Shown one piece after another: positions 49,067 through 58,619 of a stretch of DNA of 64,000 nt; position 1 is the first letter of the stretch; every line of letters begins with the position of its first letter. Where the stretch lies: the NCBI GenBank assembly GCA_018818065.1, contig JAHISV010000005.1, forward strand, positions 664,527 to 728,526. The letters run 5' to 3'. The DNA comes from Bacteroidota bacterium. Lineage in GTDB: Bacteria; Bacteroidota; Ignavibacteria; Ignavibacteriales; Melioribacteraceae. The notes under the pieces were generated by a model. That model saw nothing but the letters and a program-made list of their open reading frames with translations, was not told where the DNA came from and searched no databases. The position numbers were made by a program, and so were the translations under genes.

Positions 49067-51505
49067 CTAATTCAAACCTTCCTCGCTATCTCCTCCACCA
49101 TCATCAGCACCGTTTCTTTCTTGCATTCTTTCCTGCTGATAGTTATTTATGCTGTAACGGACGGTAAGAGAAATCATAGGAGATTTTCTCTCTCTTTCTG
49201 TTATATTATAGAACCCTGGTCCATACGAATCGGACTTGAATTTCATGGTGCTGAAAACATCTCTTATCTGTAGAATGGCGGTTAACACTTTAGGAATTAT
49301 CTGGTATGTAGCAGCAGCGTTCATCGAAAAATGTCCGTCGTGTTTACCCTGGGCACTAACTGAGGGACTATCATAATGAAAATCAAGTTGAGCCCCAATT
49401 GTTTTAGTAAACATCAATCGATTATTCATCCTGAATGAATAATTAAAACTAGTAGATGAGTAATCCAAACCGAGCAGATTTCCTTCTTCTTTGTAGTCAT
49501 ATAAATCACCAGTCAAATTTAAATTCCAGAACTTAACCGGGTTTAATGTGAGCATCATTTCTATGCCCAGAGCATGGCTCTCACCGACATTTGCAAAAGT
49601 CTGAAGCATAACATTTTCGGAATATACACTTCGTACACGTTCTATTTTATTAACGGTATTGCGATAGTAACTTTCCAGGGAGATTGTTGCCATCTCAAAG
49701 TGTTTTTGCATTCCCAATTCAAATGAGTTTATAAATTCGGGTTCCAGATCAGGATTCCCGGTCCGAACGTTATATGCATCTTCAAAAGTAAAAAATGGTT
49801 CAAGGTAATATCCACGTGGTCTTTCTATTCTGCGGGAATAACTCGCCATTAGTTGAAAAGTATCATCAAAGGAATAAGACGTATGCACGGTAGGGAAAAG
49901 GTCTGTTCTGTCTACACGAAAATTTTGATTCTCCCCGACCAGTTCAATATTCCTGTCAGTATATTCACCACGTAAACCTAGTTGGTAACCAAAGGCACCT
50001 GGTTGGGCTGCGTAAGTAAAGAAAAGAGCATGTATGTTATCTTTGCTTTTACTATCATGGCTATAAAGGTTAAGAAAATCATACTCATCGGTAGCGGGGT
50101 TAAATTGATAATTGTTGTTAAATTCATCATCGTAATCCAACCTACCCTGATAACCGGTTTCTATATAGTCTTTTTCATTAAGAGGAAGTTTATACTCAGC
50201 CTTTATCCTTAGGTTTCTACCAGGGCCGCCCTCAATATATTTTTTGGAATCTGTTAGAACATTATTATCATCGAAAAGGTCGTTGTTGCTTAAATGATCC
50301 ATATCTCTGTAACTATAATTCAGTTCAAGATAAAGCTTATGATCAACGCCGGGAAATTTATGAGTAAAGTTAAGATTGCCTCTGTAAAAATCACCCTCCA
50401 TGGAATTATCTTCTTCACTAGAGTAAAAGAGATGAATAGGATTAAGAGATGACCATTCTTCATAAATCAACCCTGATGTGGAGCCGAAATCGCGCCTGCC
50501 ATAGTCAATGCTTGCTGAGACATTATCCGAATCGGTAAAATCGAAAGAAATACCCCCCTGAAGCCCAAACATATTACCACCTCGTTCTCTGCTCCCATCC
50601 GAATTAAGTGAACTAATAATATTGTTAGAAGTTGTTTCACGGTACGAAGTTGAGCTGCCAGGTCTGTTTCTACTAGCGTAGTTAATTCCAAAACTAGTTG
50701 TCAATCCATTGTGGCGGTATTCAAACTTTGCATCTCCTCCATAATTATCGTAAGTGCCGCCATTAAGATTTACCATACCGGATAAGCCGGATAGTTCATT
50801 CTTTTTCAATATAACATTTATAATACCGCTCGTACCATCCGGATCATATTTGGCTGAGGGGTTTGTTATTATTTCAATATTTTCAATTGCACTGGCAGGA
50901 ATTTGTTCCAAAGCTGAGCTTGCATCAAGAACAGTTGGTTTGCTGTCAATAAGTAAGGTAAAACTTGTACTCCCACGCAAGCTAACTGTGCCATCTATAT
51001 CAACTCTAACAGAAGGAGAAATTTGCAAAGCGTCAATAGCTGTACCGGAAAGTGAGGTTGCCTGTTTAGAAACATTGATGACTTTCTTATCAATTTTATA
51101 TTCTACAAAAGATTGCTCTGCAACTACTTCTACTTCACCCACATCATAAGCGGCTTTATTCAGTTTTACCGTCCCGATATCAATATTCCTGCTGTTTCGC
51201 CCAATTTTCAATGATTCAATAAGAGTCATTTCGTAACCAATGTATTTAATCTCAAGATAGTAAGAGCCGGGAAGTATTTTTTCTAAATTAAATCTGCCGG
51301 AAGGATCCGAAACAGTTCCTGTAAACATTTCTTTAGTTTCTGACTTGAATAAAACAACATTTGTATATTCTAAGGGTTTGCTATCGTCGTTGTCTATAAC
51401 AGTCCCGGATATTGTTCCGCCAAATCCACCACCGCGTGATGGCTGAGAGAAGGTTGCACTTGTAACTAAAAGAAAAGAAAATAGTAAAAGAGTAGTTTTC
51501 AGCAT
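49067..51505 (-). CDS. TonB-dependent outer-membrane receptor with carboxypeptidase-regulatory N-terminus
   Basis: 812 residues. Signal peptide to about residue 20. Residues 28-110 are a CarboxypepD_reg domain (ISGTVIDNDDSKPLEYTNVV). The plug is at roughly 120-230 with the characteristic SVRVDIDGTVSLRGSTSFTL. The remainder is a 22-strand-type beta barrel of the outer-membrane-protein family 3 type, with repeated aromatic strand ends and a tail rich in Gly and Asp. It could import a ligand or sense one, and lies downstream of a two-component pair on the same strand, 136 bp after the kinase stop. Confidence 0.9.
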   Translation of the reverse strand: MLKTTLLLFSFLLVTSATFSQPSRGGGFGGTISGTVIDNDDSKPLEYTNVVLFKSETKEMFTGTVSDPSGRFNLEKILPGSYYLEIKYIGYEMTLIESLKIGRNSRNIDIGTVKLNKAAYDVGEVEVVAEQSFVEYKIDKKVINVSKQATSLSGTAIDALQISPSVRVDIDGTVSLRGSTSFTLLIDSKPTVLDASSALEQIPASAIENIEIITNPSAKYDPDGTSGIINVILKKNELSGLSGMVNLNGGTYDNYGGDAKFEYRHNGLTTSFGINYASRNRPGSSTSYRETTSNNIISSLNSDGSRERGGNMFGLQGGISFDFTDSDNVSASIDYGRRDFGSTSGLIYEEWSSLNPIHLFYSSEEDNSMEGDFYRGNLNFTHKFPGVDHKLYLELNYSYRDMDHLSNNDLFDDNNVLTDSKKYIEGGPGRNLRIKAEYKLPLNEKDYIETGYQGRLDYDDEFNNNYQFNPATDEYDFLNLYSHDSKSKDNIHALFFTYAAQPGAFGYQLGLRGEYTDRNIELVGENQNFRVDRTDLFPTVHTSYSFDDTFQLMASYSRRIERPRGYYLEPFFTFEDAYNVRTGNPDLEPEFINSFELGMQKHFEMATISLESYYRNTVNKIERVRSVYSENVMLQTFANVGESHALGIEMMLTLNPVKFWNLNLTGDLYDYKEEGNLLGLDYSSTSFNYSFRMNNRLMFTKTIGAQLDFHYDSPSVSAQGKHDGHFSMNAAATYQIIPKVLTAILQIRDVFSTMKFKSDSYGPGFYNITERERKSPMISLTVRYSINNYQQERMQERNGADDGGGDSEEGLN

Positions 51506-51641
51506 TGCGTCCTCAATAAATAATTAATCATTCTAAAAATAATTTTTAATTCTGTAGAGATTCTGTTAAGGGGAATAAAATATTAACTATTTGACACACC
51601 AATGGCTGGAATGTAAAATGGATTGAGAAAATTTTTGTGGT

Positions 51642-52901
51642 TTATTGCCTTAATCTGAAATAGTGCTGTTCCTTCTCATAACTATATTCAATGGAAATTG
51701 AATTTAATTCACAAATTTTCTTAACAATTGAAAGTCCAAGCCCGAGAGAATTACTGCTGCTTTCACTTGTATAGAACCTTTCAAAAATAAGTTCAGGCTT
51801 TACATTAAGGGATTTGCCATAATTACTAATCACCAGCTCATCCCGGGAGGAGGCTAATGTAATTGTAGTATTCAGATCAGAGTACTTAAGCGCATTCTTT
51901 ACCAGGTTTGTCAAAAGTATATCAAAAAGAATTGGATCGATTGTCAGCTCATGAGAATCTGACAAGTCAGAATTTATTGTCAAAGATTTTAGCTCGGCCA
52001 CTTCATTAATTTTAGCAAGGTGATTCTCTATTACGTTTTTAGTCTTTACTCTCTGTAAATTCAAAAACTCCTTGTTCTCTATTTTTGTAAGGAGATTTAG
52101 GGAAGTCCCCAGATTTGAAATATGGTTTACTTCTTCATAAAGTGTTTTAATTGTTTCAGGTTCACTATCCATAATTTTTTCATTACCAAGAAGCAGTTCT
52201 ATCTTTCTGCGAAGTACACTAAGAGGGGTTTGCAATTCATGTGACATGTTCTCGGTGTATTCTTTCAGGTTTTTATAATCTTCTTCTATCCTGGAAATCA
52301 TATTATGAAAAAGCTCCTGCATACTTCTGAACTCAGAAGTGTTTGTCTTTACTGATTCAAGTTTTTCACCTACGGAGTATGTCTCCATGTACGATAAAAT
52401 TTTATTAAATGGTTTTAGCAAATAGCCTGACATGAAACGATTACTGAGCACAACAATGAGAGCTAAAAGAATAAAGGCAGGAAACAGAGTATTGTAAACA
52501 GCACCACGAAGGAATACAAGTTCATTCATCCCGGTTTTCATTGTTACTTCCAAAAAATGCTGCTCTTTTTCAACAACTATTTTCTTTATTCTCCAGGGCT
52601 CAAGTGCATCCATTTCATCATTGTGTAATAGTGTGTCAACATAAACAGGATAGCTGCCGGGCAGGGGAACCGAGGAAAGCAATTGTATTCTATCATTTCC
52701 AAGAATTTCTTGCAGATCATTTTCTTCACTAATGTGGTGTGTAATTCTTCTCTCCCACCTGTTGAACCGGAACTCAAGTTCATCATCAATATATTTTTCA
52801 AGAAAATGCTGCAAAATTTGTGCACTAAGAAGAAATACCAGAAAGGTAATGACCAGATAAACGAGAGTGCTTTTTGTTAAAAGTTTATAAGTCCGTTTCA
52901 T
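51642..52901 (-). CDS. Sensor histidine kinase
   Basis: 419 residues. Two membrane segments (LVYLVITFLVFLLSA near residue 14 and AVYNTLFPAFILLALIVVLS near residue 140) flank a short periplasmic sensor. The H-box is MSHELQTPLSVLRRKIELLL (phospho-acceptor His), the N-box TNLVKNALKYSD, the G-box LGLGLSIVKKICE. The ATG shares a base with the stop of the response-regulator gene (TAATG), so translation is coupled. The ligand is unknown. Confidence 0.93.
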   Translation of the reverse strand: MKRTYKLLTKSTLVYLVITFLVFLLSAQILQHFLEKYIDDELEFRFNRWERRITHHISEENDLQEILGNDRIQLLSSVPLPGSYPVYVDTLLHNDEMDALEPWRIKKIVVEKEQHFLEVTMKTGMNELVFLRGAVYNTLFPAFILLALIVVLSNRFMSGYLLKPFNKILSYMETYSVGEKLESVKTNTSEFRSMQELFHNMISRIEEDYKNLKEYTENMSHELQTPLSVLRRKIELLLGNEKIMDSEPETIKTLYEEVNHISNLGTSLNLLTKIENKEFLNLQRVKTKNVIENHLAKINEVAELKSLTINSDLSDSHELTIDPILFDILLTNLVKNALKYSDLNTTITLASSRDELVISNYGKSLNVKPELIFERFYTSESSSNSLGLGLSIVKKICELNSISIEYSYEKEQHYFRLRQ

Positions 52902-53593
52902 TAATTCGCAGTCCCACCATTGGAAGTCAATTTGTAACCCATACCATAAACCGATTTAATATAATCATTTCCACCGGCAGTGATAATTTTCCTTCTTAGG
53001 TTTTTTATGTGGCTATAAATAAAGTCAAAACTATCCGCAGAATCGATGTGATCACCCCAAAGATGCTCAGCAATACTTTCTTTTGTTAAAATACGGTCTT
53101 TATTATAGAGTAGGTAAAGTAGAAGTTCATACTCTTTTTTGGTCAATGCAAGAATATTTTTACCCACTTTGACTTCCGTCGAATTCAGATCAATGTTCAG
53201 CTCTTGGAATCCAATGGATTGGTTCCCGTCAAAATTTTTTCTTCTAAGTATTGATTTTATGCGGGCATTAAATTCCGCAATATGAAATGGTTTAGTTATA
53301 TAATCATCTGCTCCCAGTTCCAAACCATTTACTTTATCCTGTATGGCATTTTTTGCGGATATGATGAGAATGCCGCAATTGTTATTATTGCTTTTAAGGG
53401 ATCTGATGATATCAAAACCGCTTCCATCAGGAAGTCCGATATCCACAATAACGAGGTCATATTTATAGAGATGTATTTTCTCAATTCCGGATCGAAAATC
53501 GTTTGCTGTTTCAGTAAGGTAACCTTCCTCTTTAAGAAAGTTAGTTAACTCGGTTTGGAGTTTTATATTATCTTCTATAAGTAATAATTTCAT
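52901..53593 (-). CDS. OmpR-family response regulator
   Basis: I start at the ATG at 53593 (MKLLLIEDN), dropping five upstream residues; 230 residues. Receiver domain: acidic pair at residues 7-8, phospho-acceptor Asp51 in VIVDIGLPDG, Thr/Ser in ILIISAKN and Lys in DYITKPFH. The winged-helix output domain is residues 130-225 (LTKKEYELLLYLLYNKDRIL, YIKSVYGMGYKL). It pairs with the adjacent kinase. Confidence 0.93.
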   Translation of the reverse strand: MKLLLIEDNIKLQTELTNFLKEEGYLTETANDFRSGIEKIHLYKYDLVIVDIGLPDGSGFDIIRSLKSNNNNCGILIISAKNAIQDKVNGLELGADDYITKPFHIAEFNARIKSILRRKNFDGNQSIGFQELNIDLNSTEVKVGKNILALTKKEYELLLYLLYNKDRILTKESIAEHLWGDHIDSADSFDFIYSHIKNLRRKIITAGGNDYIKSVYGMGYKLTSNGGTAN

Positions 53594-53631
53594 AATCAAA
53601 AAATACACTATAAATCTGTAGGAAAGTTGTC

Positions 53632-55020
53632 TTATTCCATCCCATAATAGTGAAGTTTTTTATATAACAATGCGCGGGATATACCAAGAAATTTTGCTGC
53701 CTGGGATTTATTGTTGTTGGCTCTTACAAGTGCCATACTTATAGCACCCCGCTCAGTATTCTCAACGATCTCGCTAAGTTTGCAATTGTTCTTGACACAA
53801 TATTCTTCCTTTCTCGCTTTTTGCCCTAGAATAATTGTGTTAATGTGGCTATCGGTAATGGTATCCTGAACAACAACTGCCATGGCTCGTTCAAGCACAT
53901 TATTTAATTCTCTTATATTACCAGGCCAGGAATGTTCTTCTAGTGCTACAAGAGCGCTGTAATCCAGGGTTTTATAATAGACACCTCGTTTTTTTTGAAG
54001 TCTTTCCCAGAAAACCTGAACGAGTTTTGGCAAGTCAAGTATTCGCTCTCTTAAGGGGGGTATTACGATTGGAATAACATTCAACCTGTAGTAAAGGTCT
54101 TTTCTGAACTTTCCCTCATCAACCAGCTGATCCAGATTTTGGTTTGTTGCTGCAATTATTCGTACATCAATATCAATTGTCTTTTCATCACCAAGCCTGT
54201 CAATCTCGCGTTCCTGAATAACGCGTAAAAGTTTAGCCTGAATCTGAAGAGGCATGTCGCCAATTTCATCAAGAAAAATTGTCCCGTTATTGGCCAATTC
54301 GAACTTGCCTTTTTTGCCCCCTTTTTTTGCTCCTGTAAAGGCTCCTTCCTGGTATCCAAATAATTCTGATTCGAAGAGACTTTCCTGTATTGCAGAACAA
54401 TTCATCCGTATGAATGGGCCTTTGTTTCTCATGCTCAGATTATGAATACTTTGCGCATAGACCTCTTTACCCACACCACTTTCGCCCAGAAGCAATACTG
54501 TTGAATCCGATGTGGCTGCGCGTTTTGCAACCTCCTTAACGTTTAGGCTTGATTGTGCGATGGCAACAATATCATTAAAACCAAATTTTGTGTCAATATT
54601 AAGTTCAATTTTATTACTGGCGTGCTTCAATTCTTTTTCAAGTTTTTCAACTTTTTTCGTCAGGTTTTTCACTTCATCCGTGTATTGAAACCGAATGAAT
54701 CCAACAGCACCAACACATTCTCCCATTGCAAAAATAGGGATACGGCTGACTACGAATTCCTTCCCCCGGATTTCCTGCAATTGATCTTTTTCTCTAACGC
54801 CGGTCTGAGCCACAATATGCATTCTTGTATTTTCAATTACATCAGTTACATGTTTCCCAATAATATCTTCTCGTTTAACCTTGTGTATTTCTTCATAGCT
54901 TTCATTGACAAATATTATGATTCCTTTCTTATCTACTACTTGCAGGCCCTGAAGTGTGATTTCGAGAATGTTTTTAAGAAAAACCGGATCTGACTGAATG
55001 AGTGATTGATCAGTTACCAC
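53632..55020 (-). CDS. PAS-domain sigma-54-dependent transcriptional activator, candidate regulator of the glycyl radical cluster
   Basis: 462 residues. Residues 14-120 are a PAS domain (GLQVVDKKGIIIFVNESYEE), then a coiled linker, a AAA+ domain with Walker A GESGVGKEVYAQSIH, the sigma-54 contact GAFTGA, Walker B GTIFLDEIGDM, and a C-terminal Fis-type helix-turn-helix (NNNKSQAAKFLGISRALLYK). It is divergent from the glycyl radical enzyme, and the 29-bp dyads lie in the shared intergenic region; one dyad is just upstream of its own start. It is 38 bp upstream of the response-regulator gene. The signal sensed by PAS may be an aromatic acid, which is inference. Confidence 0.92.
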   Translation of the reverse strand: MVTDQSLIQSDPVFLKNILEITLQGLQVVDKKGIIIFVNESYEEIHKVKREDIIGKHVTDVIENTRMHIVAQTGVREKDQLQEIRGKEFVVSRIPIFAMGECVGAVGFIRFQYTDEVKNLTKKVEKLEKELKHASNKIELNIDTKFGFNDIVAIAQSSLNVKEVAKRAATSDSTVLLLGESGVGKEVYAQSIHNLSMRNKGPFIRMNCSAIQESLFESELFGYQEGAFTGAKKGGKKGKFELANNGTIFLDEIGDMPLQIQAKLLRVIQEREIDRLGDEKTIDIDVRIIAATNQNLDQLVDEGKFRKDLYYRLNVIPIVIPPLRERILDLPKLVQVFWERLQKKRGVYYKTLDYSALVALEEHSWPGNIRELNNVLERAMAVVVQDTITDSHINTIILGQKARKEEYCVKNNCKLSEIVENTERGAISMALVRANNNKSQAAKFLGISRALLYKKLHYYGME

Positions 55021-55051
55021 AATAATATCTCCTTAATCTTGATACCCTTAA

Positions 55052-55080
55052 AATAAGTGTCACTTCTGTGTACACTTATT
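55052..55080. promoter_or_regulatory. 29-bp dyad, copy 1 (candidate activator site near its own gene)
   Basis: AATAAGTGT (55052-55060) and ACACTTATT (55072-55080) are exact inverted copies. The full 29-bp site shares the pattern AAnAAGTGTCAC, a 4-base centre, TGTGnACACTTnTT with copy 2. It lies 31 bp upstream of the activator start codon, so autoregulation is likely. Confidence 0.7.
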
Positions 55081-55335
55081 CGCTCACTAATATTACGAAC
55101 CCTGGAGATTATTGCAAGATAAAACGGATGAAATGTATTGCTAACGCATATTTTTGTAATAAATGAAAAATAAATAAAAAATTTTAGAAAGGATTTAAAT
55201 TTGAAATATATACAGACATTTTTGAATATGTCACGTATGGATACAGATTATAAGCTCTGGACTAATTGTTGATTTTTTTATCTAAAACACTCCATTCTTT
55301 GCATGTAGAGGGCTAACTGGCGCAAGTTTGCAAGA

Positions 55336-55364
55336 AAAAAGTGTCACAATTGTGGACACTTTTT
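55336..55364. promoter_or_regulatory. 29-bp dyad, copy 2 (candidate enhancer of the glycyl radical operon)
   Basis: AAAAAGTGTC (55336-55345) and GACACTTTTT (55355-55364) are exact inverted copies around ACAATTGTG. Same length and core sequence as copy 1. Its centre lies about 105 bp upstream of the candidate -24/-12 element, the usual enhancer distance for sigma-54 activators. Confidence 0.75.
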
Positions 55365-55450
55365 AAATGGAAAATGTTGTTAAAAAACGATCTCCCTGTA
55401 ACAGATTGTTATTAAAACACTTATGAGAAAAATATTAACAAAAATAGATT

Positions 55451-55467
55451 TGGCATAATAAATGGCT
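55451..55467 (+). promoter_or_regulatory. Candidate sigma-54 promoter (imperfect spacing)
   Basis: TGGCATAATAAATGGCT has the -24 element TGGCA and a -12-like GGCT, but the GG and GC dinucleotides are 11 rather than 10 bases apart. It is the best -24/-12 candidate in the intergenic region, and the position is right relative to the dyad and the gene start. Mark as tentative. Confidence 0.4.
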
Positions 55468-55474
55468 ATTCGTT

Positions 55475-55511
55475 CTTATCAAATAGAGTAACAATGCAAC
55501 ATTTTGATAAG
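55475..55511 (+). other. 9-bp inverted repeat in the 5' leader
   Basis: CTTATCAAA (55475-55483) and TTTGATAAG (55503-55511) pair around a 19-base loop, beginning about where the transcript should start. It could stabilise the mRNA or be a second regulator site. Confidence 0.45.
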
Positions 55512-55552
55512 AGTCTATGATTTAATTACTAATCCCTAACGGAGGTTATTTT

Positions 55553-58267
55553 ATGGCAAAGAAATTAAAAGAAGTTCTGAGTGATGCCGGGATTTCGATG
55601 GATCTGCAATCTGGTGGCAAAGCACCCGATCAATTGACTGATCGAGAGATCAAAAGAGAGCCGCATCCAAGAGTTAAAAAGCTGAAAGACATTTTTATGG
55701 ATACATTGTCATCAGCTAACAATGAGTTTACCTACTGGTACACTCGCGAGTATATGCAGCATGATTGCGAAATACCTGTTGTGCGTCGGGCAAAAGCTTT
55801 AAAGTCTGCATTTGCTCACCTTACTCCTACTTTCTACCCGGGAGAATTATTAGTGATGCATAAAGCATCCTATTTCCGTGGTTCTTTTCCTATGCCTTGG
55901 TTATCAGAAGGTTTTTACATGGCTCACGAAGATGAATTTTATCAGGAAGCCTTAAAAAGAGGATCAGCTTCAGTGGATGAACATTCGAAGTTTGGATCTG
56001 GCGGCGGTAATGTTACCAAGAGTTTTGGTAAAGTAGTTTCCATTGCCGGTAAATTTGGTATGCGTCAGGAAGAAATTCCAGCGCTTTTAAAACTTGCTAA
56101 AATGTGGTATGGCAAATCAGTTGATGATCTTGGCAACAAGTACGAAAAAATGGTTCCTGAATATAAAACTAAAGAACAGATAATGAGAAGCATTATATGC
56201 ATGTTCGATTCAGGGTTCACTTTACCACAGGGACGCGAAGTAATTAACTATTATTATCCTCTCGAATATGGTTTCGATGGTATCATAAAAATGGCCAATG
56301 AAATGAAAGCCAAAGTTGCCGGTAAAGCTGATGGTGACGGAATGGTTGGAATGAACAGACTTTACAACTACGAAGCTGTTATTTTTATGATTGAAGGTAT
56401 GCAGAAATGGATTAATAACTATGCAAAAGAAGCTCGTAGATTAGAGAGCATTACGAAAGACGCAAAACAAAAAGCAGAATATAAAGGTATTGCCGAAAGA
56501 CTTGAATGGATTGAACATAATCCTCCAAGAACTTTTATTGAAGCTTTCCAGATGATTGAGACCTTACATCTGGGCGTCTTGAATGAAGATGCAATTTCTG
56601 GAATGTCACCTGGTAGAATTGGTCAGATTCTTTATCCATATTTTGAACAGGATATAGAAGCAGGCAGATTGACTGAGGATGAAGCTTTAGAATTGCTGGA
56701 ACTTGACAGAGTTGTTAAAACATCAATTGACTGCTTCGCTTCAACAGGTGTTGTCGGTGGTGTTCTCTCTGGCAATACATTCAACACATTGTCCGTAGGT
56801 GGTCTTGACAAATTTGGTCAATCCGCTGTTAATCGTCTTGAATACTTAATTCTGGAAGCCGCAGCAAATAATGCTATGCCTCAATCAACCATTGCTCTTC
56901 TTTACGACGAAAAACTTCCGGAAGACTTTTTAATATTAGCCATGGAAGTTATTAAGAGCGGCGCAGGATATCCTGCCTTCATGAATACACCTGTTGCTCA
57001 GGAATTTTTGATGAAGCAATACGGTGCGGAAGGGATGACACTTGAAGATGTAAGATCATGGGCAATTGGCGGATGCTTAGAAACTTCAGCATGTGTATGG
57101 AAAACATTGCACTTGAACGGTAAAGAATATGATATTCCTGGTGGAGCCGGTCAGCCTACAAGTGTTGGCGTTCACTTTATCGCTATGCCAAAAGTTCTTG
57201 AATTGGTTCTTTTTAATGGTGTTGATCCAAGAACAAAAGAAAAAGTATATGAAGCCCATAACAGAAAATTGGAAACCTATGACGAAGTTTGGGATCAGTT
57301 CAAATTATACTGGCAGAAAACATGCGAAGTTCTTGCCTGGACAAACAACATTCAGCATGATATTTGGAGAAAAAACAACATGGCTGTTTTGAACTCCTTG
57401 CTGAAACCTGATTGTCTGGACAATGGTCATCTGATCAATGAATTGGGCTATAGATTCAATGGTACATTTAACGTTGAAAGTGCTGGTACAATAACACTTG
57501 TTAACTCGATGGCAGCATTGAAAAAAATTGTTTATGACGACAAAGAAGTAACTTTAGAAGAAATGAAAGCAGCTATCGTTGATAATTTCGGTTTCAAAGA
57601 TGCTCGCGAAGTTAACTCGTTCTCATTAGCCGATCAGGAAAGAAAAGATAGTGATTCCGGTAAATGGGAAAAACTTCACTTCAAAGTTCTTCAAGCACCT
57701 AAATATGGTAACGATGATAAATATGCTGATCAGATTTTACTCGACTGGGAAAATTTCTTCTGTGAAGATGCAACACATTACGAATCACTTTACGGACTTA
57801 AAATGTATCCTTGTCAGATATCTGTTTCTACACACGGTGCAATGGGTTCTGCAACATTGGCTACTGCTGATGGACGTTTATCGGGCACAACTTATGCAGA
57901 TGCTTCGATGTCAGCATTCCCAGGCACAGACAGAAATGGTCCTTACGCTTTATTGAACTCAGCGTCAATTTGGGATCATTCAAAATCGCAGAACTCACAA
58001 TTGAATATTAAAATTCACCCAACAGCAATAAAAGGTATTGAAGGTTCGAAGAAATTACTTGATCTTACAAGAGCTTATATGCGTAAGGGCGGATTCCATA
58101 TTCAGTATAATATTGTGGATTCAAAAATGCTAAAGGATGCTCAGGAACACCCTGAAAATTACAGGGATTTAATGGTACGTGTTGCCGGCTTTACTCAATA
58201 CTGGGTTGAAATTGGTAAATCAGTACAAGACGAACTAATTGCAAGAACAGAATACGAAGGAGTGTAA
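55553..58267 (+). CDS. hpdB: Glycyl radical enzyme, 4-hydroxyphenylacetate decarboxylase-type large subunit
   Basis: 904 residues; GGAGG lies 7 bp before the ATG. The thiyl residue is Cys508 in [12 protein letters not shown] with Glu510 two positions later, the Cys-x-Glu pair of decarboxylating and dehydrating family members. The C-terminal radical loop is RVAGFTQYW with Gly879. His541 (VGVHF) and Glu642 (FNVESAG) fall five positions beyond His536 and Glu637 of the C. difficile 4-hydroxyphenylacetate decarboxylase, and Cys508 and Glu510 five beyond Cys503 and Glu505; Ser349 similarly matches Ser344. These reference numbers are from memory. Those residues hold the phenol hydroxyl and carboxylate, so 4-hydroxyphenylacetate giving p-cresol is favoured over phenylacetate or indoleacetate. 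The enzyme must be activated anaerobically by the activase below. Confidence 0.88.
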   Translation: MAKKLKEVLSDAGISMDLQSGGKAPDQLTDREIKREPHPRVKKLKDIFMDTLSSANNEFTYWYTREYMQHDCEIPVVRRAKALKSAFAHLTPTFYPGELLVMHKASYFRGSFPMPWLSEGFYMAHEDEFYQEALKRGSASVDEHSKFGSGGGNVTKSFGKVVSIAGKFGMRQEEIPALLKLAKMWYGKSVDDLGNKYEKMVPEYKTKEQIMRSIICMFDSGFTLPQGREVINYYYPLEYGFDGIIKMANEMKAKVAGKADGDGMVGMNRLYNYEAVIFMIEGMQKWINNYAKEARRLESITKDAKQKAEYKGIAERLEWIEHNPPRTFIEAFQMIETLHLGVLNEDAISGMSPGRIGQILYPYFEQDIEAGRLTEDEALELLELDRVVKTSIDCFASTGVVGGVLSGNTFNTLSVGGLDKFGQSAVNRLEYLILEAAANNAMPQSTIALLYDEKLPEDFLILAMEVIKSGAGYPAFMNTPVAQEFLMKQYGAEGMTLEDVRSWAIGGCLETSACVWKTLHLNGKEYDIPGGAGQPTSVGVHFIAMPKVLELVLFNGVDPRTKEKVYEAHNRKLETYDEVWDQFKLYWQKTCEVLAWTNNIQHDIWRKNNMAVLNSLLKPDCLDNGHLINELGYRFNGTFNVESAGTITLVNSMAALKKIVYDDKEVTLEEMKAAIVDNFGFKDAREVNSFSLADQERKDSDSGKWEKLHFKVLQAPKYGNDDKYADQILLDWENFFCEDATHYESLYGLKMYPCQISVSTHGAMGSATLATADGRLSGTTYADASMSAFPGTDRNGPYALLNSASIWDHSKSQNSQLNIKIHPTAIKGIEGSKKLLDLTRAYMRKGGFHIQYNIVDSKMLKDAQEHPENYRDLMVRVAGFTQYWVEIGKSVQDELIARTEYEGV

Positions 58268-58269
58268 AA

Positions 58270-58536
58270 ATGGAAAAATTATTATATAGAGACAGCCGTA
58301 ATTATGTTCCTATAGATGTAACAAAAGGAATAGACCATTTAACAGGTGAAACTGTAATGGCAGATAAAGAAGCCCCTAAAGGTTACGAAGTTATGCCTAA
58401 ATGTAAAAACTGTGCTAACTTCAAGGCTGACGGCGAGCAGATGGGAGTTTGCGAAGGCTCAATGAGCGAACCAAAATTCTTTGCATATCCTGATATGGTT
58501 GCCATAACATGTGATATGTATAAGGAAGTCAAATAA
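58270..58536 (+). CDS. hpdC: Single-cluster small subunit of the decarboxylase
   Basis: 88 residues, 2 bp after the large-subunit stop with AAGGAG inside the preceding gene. It matches the small subunit of 4-hydroxyphenylacetate decarboxylase in DVTKGI (residues 16-21), VMPKCKNCANF and VAITC. The C-terminal cluster ligands Cys45, Cys48, Cys61 and Cys81 are present. The N-terminal His/Cys ligands of the second cluster in the clostridial protein, as I recall them, are absent: there is no cysteine in residues 1-44. The subunit should dock on the large subunit with one 4Fe-4S cluster and aid radical control. Confidence 0.85.
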   Translation: MEKLLYRDSRNYVPIDVTKGIDHLTGETVMADKEAPKGYEVMPKCKNCANFKADGEQMGVCEGSMSEPKFFAYPDMVAITCDMYKEVK

Positions 58537-58549
58537 ATAGAAGTATTGT

Positions 58550-58579
58550 GAAGGGGCGCATTATGTGCCCCTTCTTTTT
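58550..58579 (+). terminator. Strong hairpin between the catalytic genes and the transporter
   Basis: GAAGGGGC (58550-58557) pairs with GCCCCTTC (58567-58574), followed by five T. It likely lowers expression of the downstream transporter and activase relative to the enzyme, or marks the end of the catalytic transcript. Confidence 0.85.
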
Positions 58580-58619
58580 ATTAAAATAAAAGTTTGTTAA
58601 TTCTATTAAGGAAAAGGAA

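Larger units (their letters stand above)
55021..55552. other. Divergent intergenic region controlling the glycyl radical cluster
   Basis: About 530 bp with no supported ORF, holding the two dyads, the candidate -24/-12 promoter and a 5'-leader hairpin described separately. The DNA between the dyads is AT-rich with nothing else recognisable. Confidence 0.6.

Noticed and set aside
55553..58267. Benzylsuccinate or alkylsuccinate synthase
   Set aside because: Fumarate-adding enzymes lack the Cys-x-Glu pair seen here (Cys508-Leu-Glu510), and only one small subunit gene is present.
55553..58267. Pyruvate formate-lyase
   Set aside because: Pyruvate formate-lyase has adjacent active-site cysteines; here the active-site cysteine is followed by Leu-Glu, and a Fe-S small subunit and ferredoxin-type activase are adjacent.
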